DNA of 64,000 bases from Brevibacterium sp. CCUG 69071. Lineage in GTDB: Bacteria; Actinomycetota; Actinomycetes; Actinomycetales; Brevibacteriaceae. The stretch is from NCBI RefSeq assembly GCF_021023135.1, contig NZ_PGFV01000001.1:434001-498000 (forward strand), given 5' to 3'. Positions within the stretch are counted from its first letter, which is position 1; the number at the start of each line of letters is the position of its first letter. The notes under the pieces were generated by a model that saw nothing but the letters and a program-made list of their open reading frames with translations, was not told the DNA's origin and ran no database searches. Positions 57,097 through 64,000 of this stretch are shown here, one piece after another. The position numbers and the translations under genes were made by a program.

Positions 57097-58266
57097 TCAG
57101 TCGTCCTTGTCCGCGGAGTCGAGTCCGGATTCGTCTGCACTGGTCCGGATCTCGTCATCGCTGGGCAGTGGTGAGGGGGAGTCCTCGGCACGGTGCTTCT
57201 GCGCGGGAATCCGCGTGGCTGCGGTGGTGCGTGCCGCGGCCGTGGGCGCAGCGTCGGTGCTCCGCGGCTCATCGGCGGATCGGCGCTGACCTGTCGTGGT
57301 CTGCCCGGGCGCGGACTCGGCCTGCGGCATGGTCTTGAGCACGGTCTCCTGGAGCACCGGGAAGTGGATGCCGCGCCGATCGAATTCGTCCATCAGCTCG
57401 GCACGGAAGGCACGTTCGACCTTCCACTGCAGATTCGGGCGGGTCTTGATCATGGTCCGAATCACCCGGTATTCGGCAGACAGGGACTGGATGCCGGCGA
57501 TCTCCGGAGGCTCGAGCATCGCAGGGGCGACGTCCGGATCCCGGGTGAGCGCGGCCGTGACCTTCGCGGTGATGTCCCGATAGTCATCCATCGAGGTGGT
57601 GTAGTCGACGGGAATCTCGAGCACTGCGCGGGCCCAGCCCTGGGACAGGTTTCCGACCCGGAGGATCTCGCCGTTGCGCACATGCCACAGTGTGCCGGTG
57701 AGGTCACGCACCTGAGTCTTGCGCAGACCGACGTCCTCGACCTCACCGACGGCTTCGCCCAGATCGACGGTGTCACCGATGCCGTACTGATCCTCGATGA
57801 CCATGAAGAAGCCCGACAGATAGTCGCGCACGAGTTCCTGGGCACCGAAGGCGACGGCCACACCGACGATGCCGGCCGAAGCGAGAATCGGTGCGATGTT
57901 GAAGTTGAGGTTGTCGAGGATCATCAGCGCGGCGATGGCGCTGATGACGATCGTCGTCACCGAGGACAGCATCCGACCCACGGTCTTCGCGCGTTGGGCA
58001 CGACGCTCGCGGATGACCTCGGGCTCCGTGCCCGCCCGCTGGGCCTGGACGGCAGTGCCGGAGAACTTGTTCGCCGCCTGGCTCGTGCTGCCGACGGTGC
58101 CCTTGGCCACGGCCGCCGAGAAGCGGCGGATGAAGAGCCGGACGATCATATTCAGCGCCACGGCGGCGACGATGATGACCAGGATCTTCAGGGGAGCATC
58201 AAGGAGGAAGTCCCAGTCGATCTCGGGTGCTGATATGAGGTCAGAGTTCAGTGCTTCCAAAGTCAT
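57097..58266 (-). CDS. Mechanosensitive ion channel, MscS family
   Basis: 389 aa. Helices near residues 28-45 (ILVIIVAAVALNMIVRLFI), about 95-115 (VTTIVISAIAALMIL) and the pore helix at about 122-145 (ILASAGIVGVAVAFGAQELV), followed by DYLSGFFMVIEDQYGIGDTV, the beta domain of MscS. The C-terminal about 75 residues are a Thr/Ala/Pro/Asp-rich cytoplasmic tail. It opens under osmotic downshock or serves amino acid efflux. 12 nt downstream of pepN. Confidence 0.92.
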   Translation of the reverse strand: MTLEALNSDLISAPEIDWDFLLDAPLKILVIIVAAVALNMIVRLFIRRFSAAVAKGTVGSTSQAANKFSGTAVQAQRAGTEPEVIRERRAQRAKTVGRMLSSVTTIVISAIAALMILDNLNFNIAPILASAGIVGVAVAFGAQELVRDYLSGFFMVIEDQYGIGDTVDLGEAVGEVEDVGLRKTQVRDLTGTLWHVRNGEILRVGNLSQGWARAVLEIPVDYTTSMDDYRDITAKVTAALTRDPDVAPAMLEPPEIAGIQSLSAEYRVIRTMIKTRPNLQWKVERAFRAELMDEFDRRGIHFPVLQETVLKTMPQAESAPGQTTTGQRRSADEPRSTDAAPTAAARTTAATRIPAQKHRAEDSPSPLPSDDEIRTSADESGLDSADKDD

Positions 58267-58278
58267 GATGTCTGAAGA

Positions 58279-60948
58279 CTAACGTCCCAATTTCAATGAT
58301 CGCTTGGAAGTGCTGGACACTCGCTGAACTTCGAGCGCTCGCTGCGCATCGGCGAGATTCTCCCGCATCAGGCGCAGCAGGCCCTTCGGCGCCGCCGGAT
58401 GCTCGGCCAACCAATCCTGCGCCGAGGCGACCGTGGCCGAACTCACCGGCGGGAACAGCCGCAGAGTCATCGTCTGCGCCATCTCCAGGGTCCGGGTCTC
58501 CCACCAGCCGGAGACGCGCTGGAAGTACTCCTGGGCGAAGGGGCGCAGCGGTGCCTGAGCCTCGATGGGTCCACCGGTCTCGGTCTCCAAGCCCGTGGCG
58601 AAGCCCGTGGCCAGGGCCGCGAGTTCGGAGTTGGGAAGTTCGGCATCGTCCATCATTCGGGTGAAGGCGAGCGATTTGGCCGCCGAGGTGGGGCGTGCGG
58701 ACCGTGCGGTTGCCGCCTGGCGGAGGCCGGTGGCGCTGGGGTCGCGCTCGGCCATTGCGGCAATGGCAGAGTCGTCGACGGCGTCGTGTCCGGCCAGGGC
58801 GATGAGGATCTCCCATCGGAGGTCGGTGTCGACGGTGATGCCGTGGACCGTCGTCGTGGACTCCTCCGACCAGGATCGCAGCGTGGCCAACTGCTCGGCA
58901 TCGGTGGCGTGCTTGATGAACCCGCGGACGAGCTGGAAGGCCTGGTCCGTGCCCTCAGGCACGGTCGTGAGCAGTTCGGCGAACCGTGCGGCCACGTCGG
59001 TGTGGGTGCGGGTGCGGGCCTCGGGCGGCAGATAGGAGCCGACGGCCGTCTCGAGCTGGCGCAGCTGGGTGAGCAGCCCGGAGGAGTGGGTGATCCCGCC
59101 GATATGGGCGAGCACCGTGTCGATGTAGTCCTGCACCGGACGTTCACCGTCGCGGACGGCATCCCAGAGGGTGCTGAGGACGAGCAGCTGGGTGAGCGAA
59201 TCGTCGAAGTCGCTCAGCCGTCTGGCTGCCGTGTCCATGCTCTCAGGATCGAAGCGGACCTTCGCGTAGCTGAGGTCGGCATCGTTGACGATGACGACAT
59301 CGGGTTTCGGCAGTCCGCGGGCGTCGGCGACGACCGTGGCATCGGAATCGATGTCGAGCGGGAAGGTGTGCTTGCGCACGAGCCGACCGGACCCGTCATC
59401 GGAATAGAACCCGATGGCCAGTCGGTGCGGACGCAGGGAGGGCGCGGGCTGACCGTCGAGGACCCAGGGCTTCTGCGTGACGCGCAGCTCGGCGACCACC
59501 TTGGCGGTTGTGCCGGTGCTCTCGTTCGGCTCCTCAGTTGTGAGTTCGGCCTCGATGAGGTTCACCCCGGACTCCTCGAGCCACAGCTTCGACCAGCTGG
59601 CCAGGTCCCGACCGCTCGTGGCTTCGAGTTCGTCGAGCAGATCGCTCAGTTCGGTGTTCGACCACGCGTGTTTGTCGAAGTACTGCTTGAGTCCGGCGAA
59701 GAACTCCACGCGGCCGACCCAGGCGACGAGCTGTTTGAGAACAGAGGCGCCCTTGGCGTAGGTGATTCCGTCGAAATTGACCTCGACATCGGCGAGGTCC
59801 TCGATGGAGGCGACGATCGGATGGGTGCTCGGCAGCTGATCCTGCCGGTAGGCCCAGGACTTCTCGACCGTGGCGAACGTCGTCCATGCCTCGGTGTACT
59901 TCGTCGCCTCGGCGGTGGCGAGGGTGGACATGAACTCGGCGAAGGACTCGTTGAGCCACAGGTCGTTCCACCACCGCATGGTCACGAGGTCGCCGAACCA
60001 CATGTGAGCGAGCTCGTGGAGGACCGTGACGGTCCGGCGTTCGACCAGAGCCTCGGTGGGGCGGGAGCGGAAGACGTAGTTCTCGAGGATCGTCACCGCC
60101 CCGGCGTTCTCCATCGCCCCGGCGTTGAACTCGGGGACGAAGAGCTGATCGTACTTCTCGAACGGGTAGGCCACACCGAACTCGCGTTCGTAGAACTCGA
60201 AGCCGGCGCGGGTGATGGCGAACAGGTTCTCGGCGTCGAGGTGCTCGAACAGGGAGGCCCGGCAGTAGAGGCCCAGCGGCACCGGCGAACCGTCGGACGA
60301 GGTCAGCTCCGAGTGCACGCCCTGATAAGGACCGGCGATGATCGCGGTGATGTAGGACGAGATCGGCGTGGTCGGGGCGAACTGCCAGACGGCCGTGCCC
60401 GGGATCGGAGGCTCGCCGAGGTCGACGAAGACCTCCTCGGGGTCGCTCGGATTCGGAGTCGGGGAGTTCGACACCACGGTCCACGAGGCCGGAGCGACGA
60501 CGGTGAAGGAGAACGGGGCCTTGAGATCGGGCTGTTCGAAGACCGGGAAGACCCTGCGGGCGTCGGGGACCTCGAACTGGGAGTAGAGGTAGATCTCATC
60601 ATCGATGGGGTCGACGAAGCGGTGCAGTCCCTCACCGGTATTCATGTACGAGAAGTGCGCATCGATGATGAGCTCATTCTCTGCGGCAAGGCCGGGCAGG
60701 GTGATGCGGGAGGGGGCGACCACCTCGGCGGGTTCGATGTCGAGTCCGTTGAGTCGGATGCGCTCGACGCTCGCGGTGATGGCATCGATGAACGTCGTCG
60801 ACTCGGGCACAGCGGTGAAGCGGATTCGCGAGCGGACCCGGAAACTCTCACCCTCTCCCGTGAGGATCAGCGTGTTCTCGTAGCTCTGCACATCGACCAG
60901 GGACGACCGTCGGCGTGCTTCGTCGCGGGTGAGGTTGTATTGGGGCAC
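58279..60948 (-). CDS. pepN: Aminopeptidase N (M1 family)
   Basis: Zinc metalloprotease removing N-terminal residues from peptides in the cytoplasm. 889 aa from the GTG at 60948. GAMEN motif in FNAGAMENAGAVTIL; zinc site H311-E312-x2-H315 and E334 in HELAHMWFGD ... LNESFAE; ERAP1_C-like C-terminal half. GGAGG lies 10 nt before this GTG, and family members start close to NLTRDEA; an ATG at 60990 (MAEYTRF) would add 14 residues but has no ribosome-binding site. Confidence 0.95.
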   Translation of the reverse strand: MPQYNLTRDEARRRSSLVDVQSYENTLILTGEGESFRVRSRIRFTAVPESTTFIDAITASVERIRLNGLDIEPAEVVAPSRITLPGLAAENELIIDAHFSYMNTGEGLHRFVDPIDDEIYLYSQFEVPDARRVFPVFEQPDLKAPFSFTVVAPASWTVVSNSPTPNPSDPEEVFVDLGEPPIPGTAVWQFAPTTPISSYITAIIAGPYQGVHSELTSSDGSPVPLGLYCRASLFEHLDAENLFAITRAGFEFYEREFGVAYPFEKYDQLFVPEFNAGAMENAGAVTILENYVFRSRPTEALVERRTVTVLHELAHMWFGDLVTMRWWNDLWLNESFAEFMSTLATAEATKYTEAWTTFATVEKSWAYRQDQLPSTHPIVASIEDLADVEVNFDGITYAKGASVLKQLVAWVGRVEFFAGLKQYFDKHAWSNTELSDLLDELEATSGRDLASWSKLWLEESGVNLIEAELTTEEPNESTGTTAKVVAELRVTQKPWVLDGQPAPSLRPHRLAIGFYSDDGSGRLVRKHTFPLDIDSDATVVADARGLPKPDVVIVNDADLSYAKVRFDPESMDTAARRLSDFDDSLTQLLVLSTLWDAVRDGERPVQDYIDTVLAHIGGITHSSGLLTQLRQLETAVGSYLPPEARTRTHTDVAARFAELLTTVPEGTDQAFQLVRGFIKHATDAEQLATLRSWSEESTTTVHGITVDTDLRWEILIALAGHDAVDDSAIAAMAERDPSATGLRQAATARSARPTSAAKSLAFTRMMDDAELPNSELAALATGFATGLETETGGPIEAQAPLRPFAQEYFQRVSGWWETRTLEMAQTMTLRLFPPVSSATVASAQDWLAEHPAAPKGLLRLMRENLADAQRALEVQRVSSTSKRSLKLGR

Positions 60949-61137
60949 TGTGGGGTGACCTCCGCTTCGGAACCGGGTGTACTCGGCCATTGTTTCATGA
61001 ACGTGCAGGGAACTTGTCGGGTCCTTCGTCTCATCGTCGAACGGGCACGTTTCCCGCACGGACATGCCTTGGTAGATTGGCCTCGGACAGCGCGGGCGGT
61101 TCGCCATCACCCGCACCCCGTCAACAGAGGAGTCAGA

Positions 61138-61743
61138 TTGAGCAAGGAAACACTTGACCTGTGGTTCGACACGGCCTGCCCCTGGGCCTGGATGACCTCC
61201 CGTTGGGGGCTCGAGGTCGCCAAGGTGCGCGACATCGAGGTGAAGTTCCACCCCATGAGCCTCAATTTCCTCAACCGTGACCGGGACATCCCCGAGGACT
61301 ACCGTGCGCTGATGAACCGGGCGTTGGCCCCGATGCGTGTGGTCACGGCCGCCATCGCCGAGCACGGCGAGGAAGTCGCCGAACCGCTGTACACGGCGAT
61401 CGGCACCCGCATCCACCCGGGTGGGGAGCAGGACTTCGAGAAGGCCGTCTCCGAGGCCCTCGCCGAGGTGGGGCTGCCCGCCGAGCTGCAGAAGTACGGC
61501 GAGACCGAGGACTACGATGCGGCTCTGCAGGCCTCCCACGACGAAGGTCTGGCACTCGTCGGCGACGATGTCGGAACCCCGATCTGCCGGGTTGCCGGGA
61601 CCGCCTTCTTCGGTCCGGTCGTCACCCCGGCTCCGAAGGGCGAGGACGCAGGACGCCTGTTCGATGGTGTCCTCGCGGTCGCCTCGACGCCGGGCTTCTT
61701 CGAGCTCAAGCGCACGCGCGACCAGGGACCGGTCTTCGACTGA
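61138..61743 (+). CDS. DsbA-family mycothiol-linked oxidoreductase, Rv2466c-like, with CPWA motif
   Basis: 201 aa thioredoxin fold with helical insertion. It matches M. tuberculosis Rv2466c in LEVAKVRDIEV, LYTAIGTRIH, GDDVGTPICRV and FFELKRTR near the C-terminus. Rv2466c is a mycothiol-dependent reductase (mycoredoxin-2) that activates nitro prodrugs, with active site CPWC. Here it is C14-P-W-A17, so the second Cys is lost and a monothiol mechanism is expected. TTG start at 61138 supported by GAGGAG 5 nt upstream; the frame has no ATG nearby. Divergent from pepN. Confidence 0.88.
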   Translation: MSKETLDLWFDTACPWAWMTSRWGLEVAKVRDIEVKFHPMSLNFLNRDRDIPEDYRALMNRALAPMRVVTAAIAEHGEEVAEPLYTAIGTRIHPGGEQDFEKAVSEALAEVGLPAELQKYGETEDYDAALQASHDEGLALVGDDVGTPICRVAGTAFFGPVVTPAPKGEDAGRLFDGVLAVASTPGFFELKRTRDQGPVFD

Positions 61744-61827
61744 CCGCTCCGGCCCACCGGCCGCATCGCGGCCGACCCACCGCTCCACGACAGATCCGTC
61801 TCACGGATCGCTGAAAGGCACCCACAC

Positions 61828-62301
61828 ATGAAGGTTCATCTCGGAACCGACCACGCCGGCTTCGCATTCAAAGAGGTCCTCAAGGCTCACCTCGGGGAAG
61901 CCGGGCACGAGGTCGTCGACCACGGCGCCCTCGAATACGACGCCCTCGACGACTACCCGGCGTTCTGCATCGCGGCCGCTCAGGGCGTTATCGATGACCA
62001 GGCGGCAGGCGTCGAGGCGCTCGGCGTCGTCATCGGCGGATCCGGCAACGGCGAGCAGATGGCGGCGAACAAGGTCAGGGGCATCAGGACGGCCCTGGCC
62101 TGGAACCCGGAGATCGCCAAGCTCGCACGCGAGCACAACAACGCCCAGGTGGTGGCCGTCGGTGCTCGGCAGCACTCCGAGTCCGAGGCCGTCGACATCG
62201 TCGATGCCTTCCTGGCCGAGCCCTTCTCCGGAGACGATCGCCATCAGCGGCGCATCGCCATCATGGCCGACTACGAGGTCAAGGGCCAGGACGCGCTGTG
62301 A
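61828..62301 (+). CDS. rpiB: Ribose-5-phosphate isomerase B
   Basis: Interconverts ribose-5-P and ribulose-5-P in the pentose phosphate pathway. 157 aa. LGTDHAGFAFKEVL at the N-terminus, phosphate loop VVIGGSGNGEQMAANK, NNAQVVAVGAR. The position of the Cys base of other RpiB is Ser in GGSGNGEQ, and Glu serves as the base in actinobacterial RpiB, as in M. tuberculosis. AAAGG lies upstream. Confidence 0.95.
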   Translation: MKVHLGTDHAGFAFKEVLKAHLGEAGHEVVDHGALEYDALDDYPAFCIAAAQGVIDDQAAGVEALGVVIGGSGNGEQMAANKVRGIRTALAWNPEIAKLAREHNNAQVVAVGARQHSESEAVDIVDAFLAEPFSGDDRHQRRIAIMADYEVKGQDAL

Positions 62302-62350
62302 CCTCGCGTGACCACCGCGGCAGGGAGACTGCGCACGGGGGAGTGCGCTC

Positions 62351-63463
62351 GTGAGGATACGGGGCGCCGTGCTGCGGGAGATGGAACGGCCGCGTCCCTT
62401 CGCGGACTCGCAGCCGATGACCGTCGAGGAGCTCGAACTCGATGCGCCGGGTCCCGGCGAGGTGCTCATCCGGATGAGTGCCGCCGGGGTCTGCCATTCC
62501 GATCTCTCCGTCGTCGACGGCAACCGCCCCCGCCCGCTGCCGATGCTGCTCGGGCACGAAGGAGCGGGCACCGTCGAGCAGCTCGGCGAGGGCGTCGACG
62601 ATCTCGAGATCGGTCAGCAGGTGGTCACGGTGTTCCTGCCTCGGTGCGGGGAGTGCGCGAACTGCCGCACCGACGGCAAGCTGCCGTGCACTCCGGGCAG
62701 TGCCACAAATGGTGCCGGGACTCTGCCCTTCGACGGTCACCGGGTGCGGCTCCACGATGACACCGGCGCCGAGGTGCTCCACCACCTCGGCGCGTCCGTG
62801 TTCGCCACCCATGCCGTGGTCAACCGGGCGTCTGTGGTGCCGGTGGCCGATGACGTTCCGGCACCGATCGCCGCCGTGCTCGGCTGCGCCGTGCTCACCG
62901 GCGGGGGAGCGGTGCTCAACGCCGGTGCTCCGGGACCAGAGGACGAGGTGATGATCGTCGGTCTCGGTGGTGTCGGCACCGCCGCACTGATCACTGCGCT
63001 CTCGATCGAGACCGCCGGTGTGATCGGTGTCGACGCGAATCCCGAGAAGCTCGTTCGGGCCAAGGAACTCGGCGCCGTCGAGGTCTACACCCCCGAGCAG
63101 CTCGGTGACCGGAAGGCGCCGATCGTGATCGAATGCGTCGGTCACGCGCGCGCCTTCGAGACTGCGTTCTCGGCGACTGCGGTCGGCGGGACGACTGTGA
63201 CGGTCGGACTTCCGGCTCCGGACGCGGTCTCGCAGATCACCCCGGTGACGCTGACGGCTGAGGCGCGGACCGTGGTCGGCTCCTACCTGGGCTCGGCAGT
63301 GCCGAGCCGGGACATTCCCGTCTACGCGGATCTGTGGCGTCAGGGAAAGCTGCCCGTCAAAGAGCTGATCTCTGACACCATCGGACTCGAGGACCTCAAT
63401 TCCGCCTTCGACGCGCTCTCCGAAGGGCGCGTGGTGCGTCAGATCATCGACTTCTCCCGCTGA
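62351..63463 (+). CDS. Zinc-dependent alcohol dehydrogenase, MDR superfamily class III-like
   Basis: 370 aa. GroES-like catalytic domain with C/H zinc ligands in AAGVCHSDLSV and LLGHEGAGTVEQLGEGV; structural zinc lobe PRCGECANCRTDGKLPC (four Cys); Rossmann domain MIVGLGGVGTAALITAL. Close to the actinobacterial AdhE2/MscR-like alcohol or S-(hydroxymethyl)mycothiol dehydrogenases; substrate not determined. GTG start, 49 nt after rpiB. Followed by a repeat-rich region. Confidence 0.88.
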   Translation: MRIRGAVLREMERPRPFADSQPMTVEELELDAPGPGEVLIRMSAAGVCHSDLSVVDGNRPRPLPMLLGHEGAGTVEQLGEGVDDLEIGQQVVTVFLPRCGECANCRTDGKLPCTPGSATNGAGTLPFDGHRVRLHDDTGAEVLHHLGASVFATHAVVNRASVVPVADDVPAPIAAVLGCAVLTGGGAVLNAGAPGPEDEVMIVGLGGVGTAALITALSIETAGVIGVDANPEKLVRAKELGAVEVYTPEQLGDRKAPIVIECVGHARAFETAFSATAVGGTTVTVGLPAPDAVSQITPVTLTAEARTVVGSYLGSAVPSRDIPVYADLWRQGKLPVKELISDTIGLEDLNSAFDALSEGRVVRQIIDFSR

Positions 63464-63577
63464 GTCCCGCCCGGCGGCGGACCGGTCGACCGGAGTGCTG
63501 TTCCGGGAGGTTGTTCCTGAGACCTGTTTCGGAAGGTCGGCTGAGTGAGCCGCGGGGGATTTCGCCGGACTTCGCTG

Positions 63578-63613
63578 ACTTCGCCGGTGTCGGTGCACTT
63601 CGCCGGTGTCGGT
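63578..63613 (+). repeat. Direct repeats ACTTCGCCGGTGTCGGT
   Basis: Two identical 17-bp copies at 63578-63594 and 63597-63613 (19-nt period), with partial copies (GACTTCGCTG, TTCGCCGG) just upstream. Confidence 0.85.
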
Positions 63614-63672
63614 CCACAGTTCCGTTGAAAACAACGTCTCGCGCGACGATGTTTTCAACGGAACTGTGGACC
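63611..63672. repeat. 62-bp imperfect palindrome
   Basis: Arms 63611-63638 and 63645-63672 are complementary over 28 nt with one mismatch, around a short GC-rich centre. The first 23 bp of the arm, starting GGTCCACAGTTCCGTTGAAA, pair perfectly. It would form an exceptionally stable hairpin in RNA or a cruciform in DNA. Confidence 0.88.
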
Positions 63673-63700
63673 GAGCGGAACGGAACTGTGGACCGAGCGG
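63658..63700 (+). repeat. Direct repeats overlapping the right arm of the palindrome
   Basis: A 21-bp unit starting ACGGAACTGTGGACCGAGCG occurs at 63658-63678 and again at 63680-63700, 22-nt period, so the right arm is duplicated in part. Confidence 0.9.
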
Positions 63701-63749
63701 ATGTGGCGGCCCGGAGGTGGTCGTTGTCACCCGTGCGGGCAGAAACGAA

Positions 63750-63791
63750 GAATGTCCCACGCCGTCGAGTGAACGATGACGTGAGACATTC
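63750..63791 (-). terminator. Terminator of tRNA-Pro
   Basis: Stem GAATGTC-c-CACG (63750-63761) with CGTG-a-GACATTC (63780-63791), 18-nt loop; on the minus strand it is followed by the T-rich TTCGTTTCTG. Confidence 0.7.
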
Positions 63792-63816
63792 CCGCGAGCG
63801 GGTGGTACCCCCTCGT

Positions 63817-63893
63817 TGGTCGGGATGACAGGATTTGAACCTGCGACCCTCTGTTCCCAAAACAGATGCGCTACCAAGCTGCGCCACATCCCG
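63817..63893 (-). tRNA. tRNA-Pro, anticodon TGG
   Basis: On the minus strand: acceptor CGGGATG with CATCCCG, D-arm GCGCAGCTTGGTAGCGC, anticodon stem CATCTG/CAGAGG region around TTTTGGGAA (anticodon TGG), T-arm with TTCAAAT, discriminator A and encoded CCA (63817-63819). Confidence 0.95.
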
Positions 63894-64000
63894 CGACCAG
63901 GACTATCTAACCATAGGCCGCGGCCCGGGCGCACCTTGTGGACGCATCCCGGCGCCGATGGGATGCAGCTCACACATATGTCGGTTCGACTGCGGCTCGG

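Larger units (their letters stand above)
63464..63816. other. Repeat-rich intergenic region of 353 nt
   Basis: Contains two 17-bp direct repeats (63578-63613), a 62-bp imperfect palindrome (63611-63672), two 21-bp direct repeats (63658-63700) and the terminator of tRNA-Pro (63750-63791). No gene-like open frame. Confidence 0.8.

Noticed and set aside
58399..61137. Long plus-strand open frame running through pepN into the Rv2466c-like gene
   Set aside because: Only the last 201 codons match a known family, with a TTG start and strong GAGGAG at 61138; the rest is antisense shadow of pepN.

Overview
The window is chromosomal DNA of a high-GC Gram-positive bacterium (Actinomycetota), most likely Micrococcales and probably Brevibacterium or a close relative. 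The actinobacterial markers are a fused E2-E1 2-oxoglutarate decarboxylase/dehydrogenase (Kgd/OdhA), a SigR/RsrA redox switch, the 24-residue ribosomal protein bL37, the mismatch endonuclease NucS, an Rv2466c-type mycothiol-linked oxidoreductase, a Rho with a long disordered insert, and a MurA carrying Asp in place of the catalytic Cys. The genus is an inference from overall character; no 16S gene is present. GC is uniform, and I see no insertion sequence, prophage, CRISPR array or biosynthetic island, so this is ordinary core genome.

Layout. 1-4.7 kb (minus strand): doxX, aroA, rsgA, hisN and an aminotransferase cut by the window edge, divergent from sigR-rsrA (4.8-5.8 kb), which has a SigR-type promoter. 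6-10.5 kb (minus): bL37, a degenerate SGNH-hydrolase-like protein and kgd. 10.6-16 kb (plus): guaB1, a small ORF with two CorC/HlyC (CNNM) membrane proteins, and an M15 carboxypeptidase behind candidate MtrA boxes, then tRNA-Arg(CCG). 16.3-20.9 kb: a MacB-type ABC exporter and an MFS carrier. 21-26.6 kb: nrtL-lysA-hom-thrC-thrB, the aspartate-family amino acid operon. 26.8-42 kb: rho-prfA-prmC-tsaC-wecA-atpI-atpBEFHAGDC-DUF2550-murA, a long conserved block for termination, translation, envelope lipid-linked sugars, F1Fo ATP synthase and peptidoglycan. 42-45 kb: nucS, a small zinc protein and a DivIVA/Scy-like coiled-coil protein. 45-50.6 kb: thiolase, a thiamine-binding protein, tRNA-Arg(TCT) and two overlapping dynamin-like GTPases. 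50.8-58 kb: an atypical SSB, a lipoprotein, ettA, tesB and a second thioesterase, glbO and mscS. 58-64 kb: pepN, the Rv2466c-like protein, rpiB, an alcohol dehydrogenase, a repeat-rich intergenic region and tRNA-Pro(TGG).

Regulation. At least six genes (guaB1, a 41-codon ORF, nrtL, the DUF2550 gene, nucS and its divergent neighbour) have a -10-like hexamer ending 6-7 nt before the start codon, which is the geometry of leaderless mRNAs. Most operons end in strong hairpins, several of them serving two convergent genes.

I did not find a convincing new multi-gene system. The best leads are candidate MtrA boxes placed on a near-consensus promoter of a cell-wall peptidase, a perfect 14-bp palindrome in the guaB1/kgd divergent region, tandem repeats that overlap the stop codons of two unrelated genes, a 62-bp imperfect palindrome with direct repeats at 63.6 kb, an ArgS remnant (NrtL) fixed upstream of lysA, an SGNH protein that has lost its nucleophile, and a tandem dynamin-like pair next to no known septation gene.
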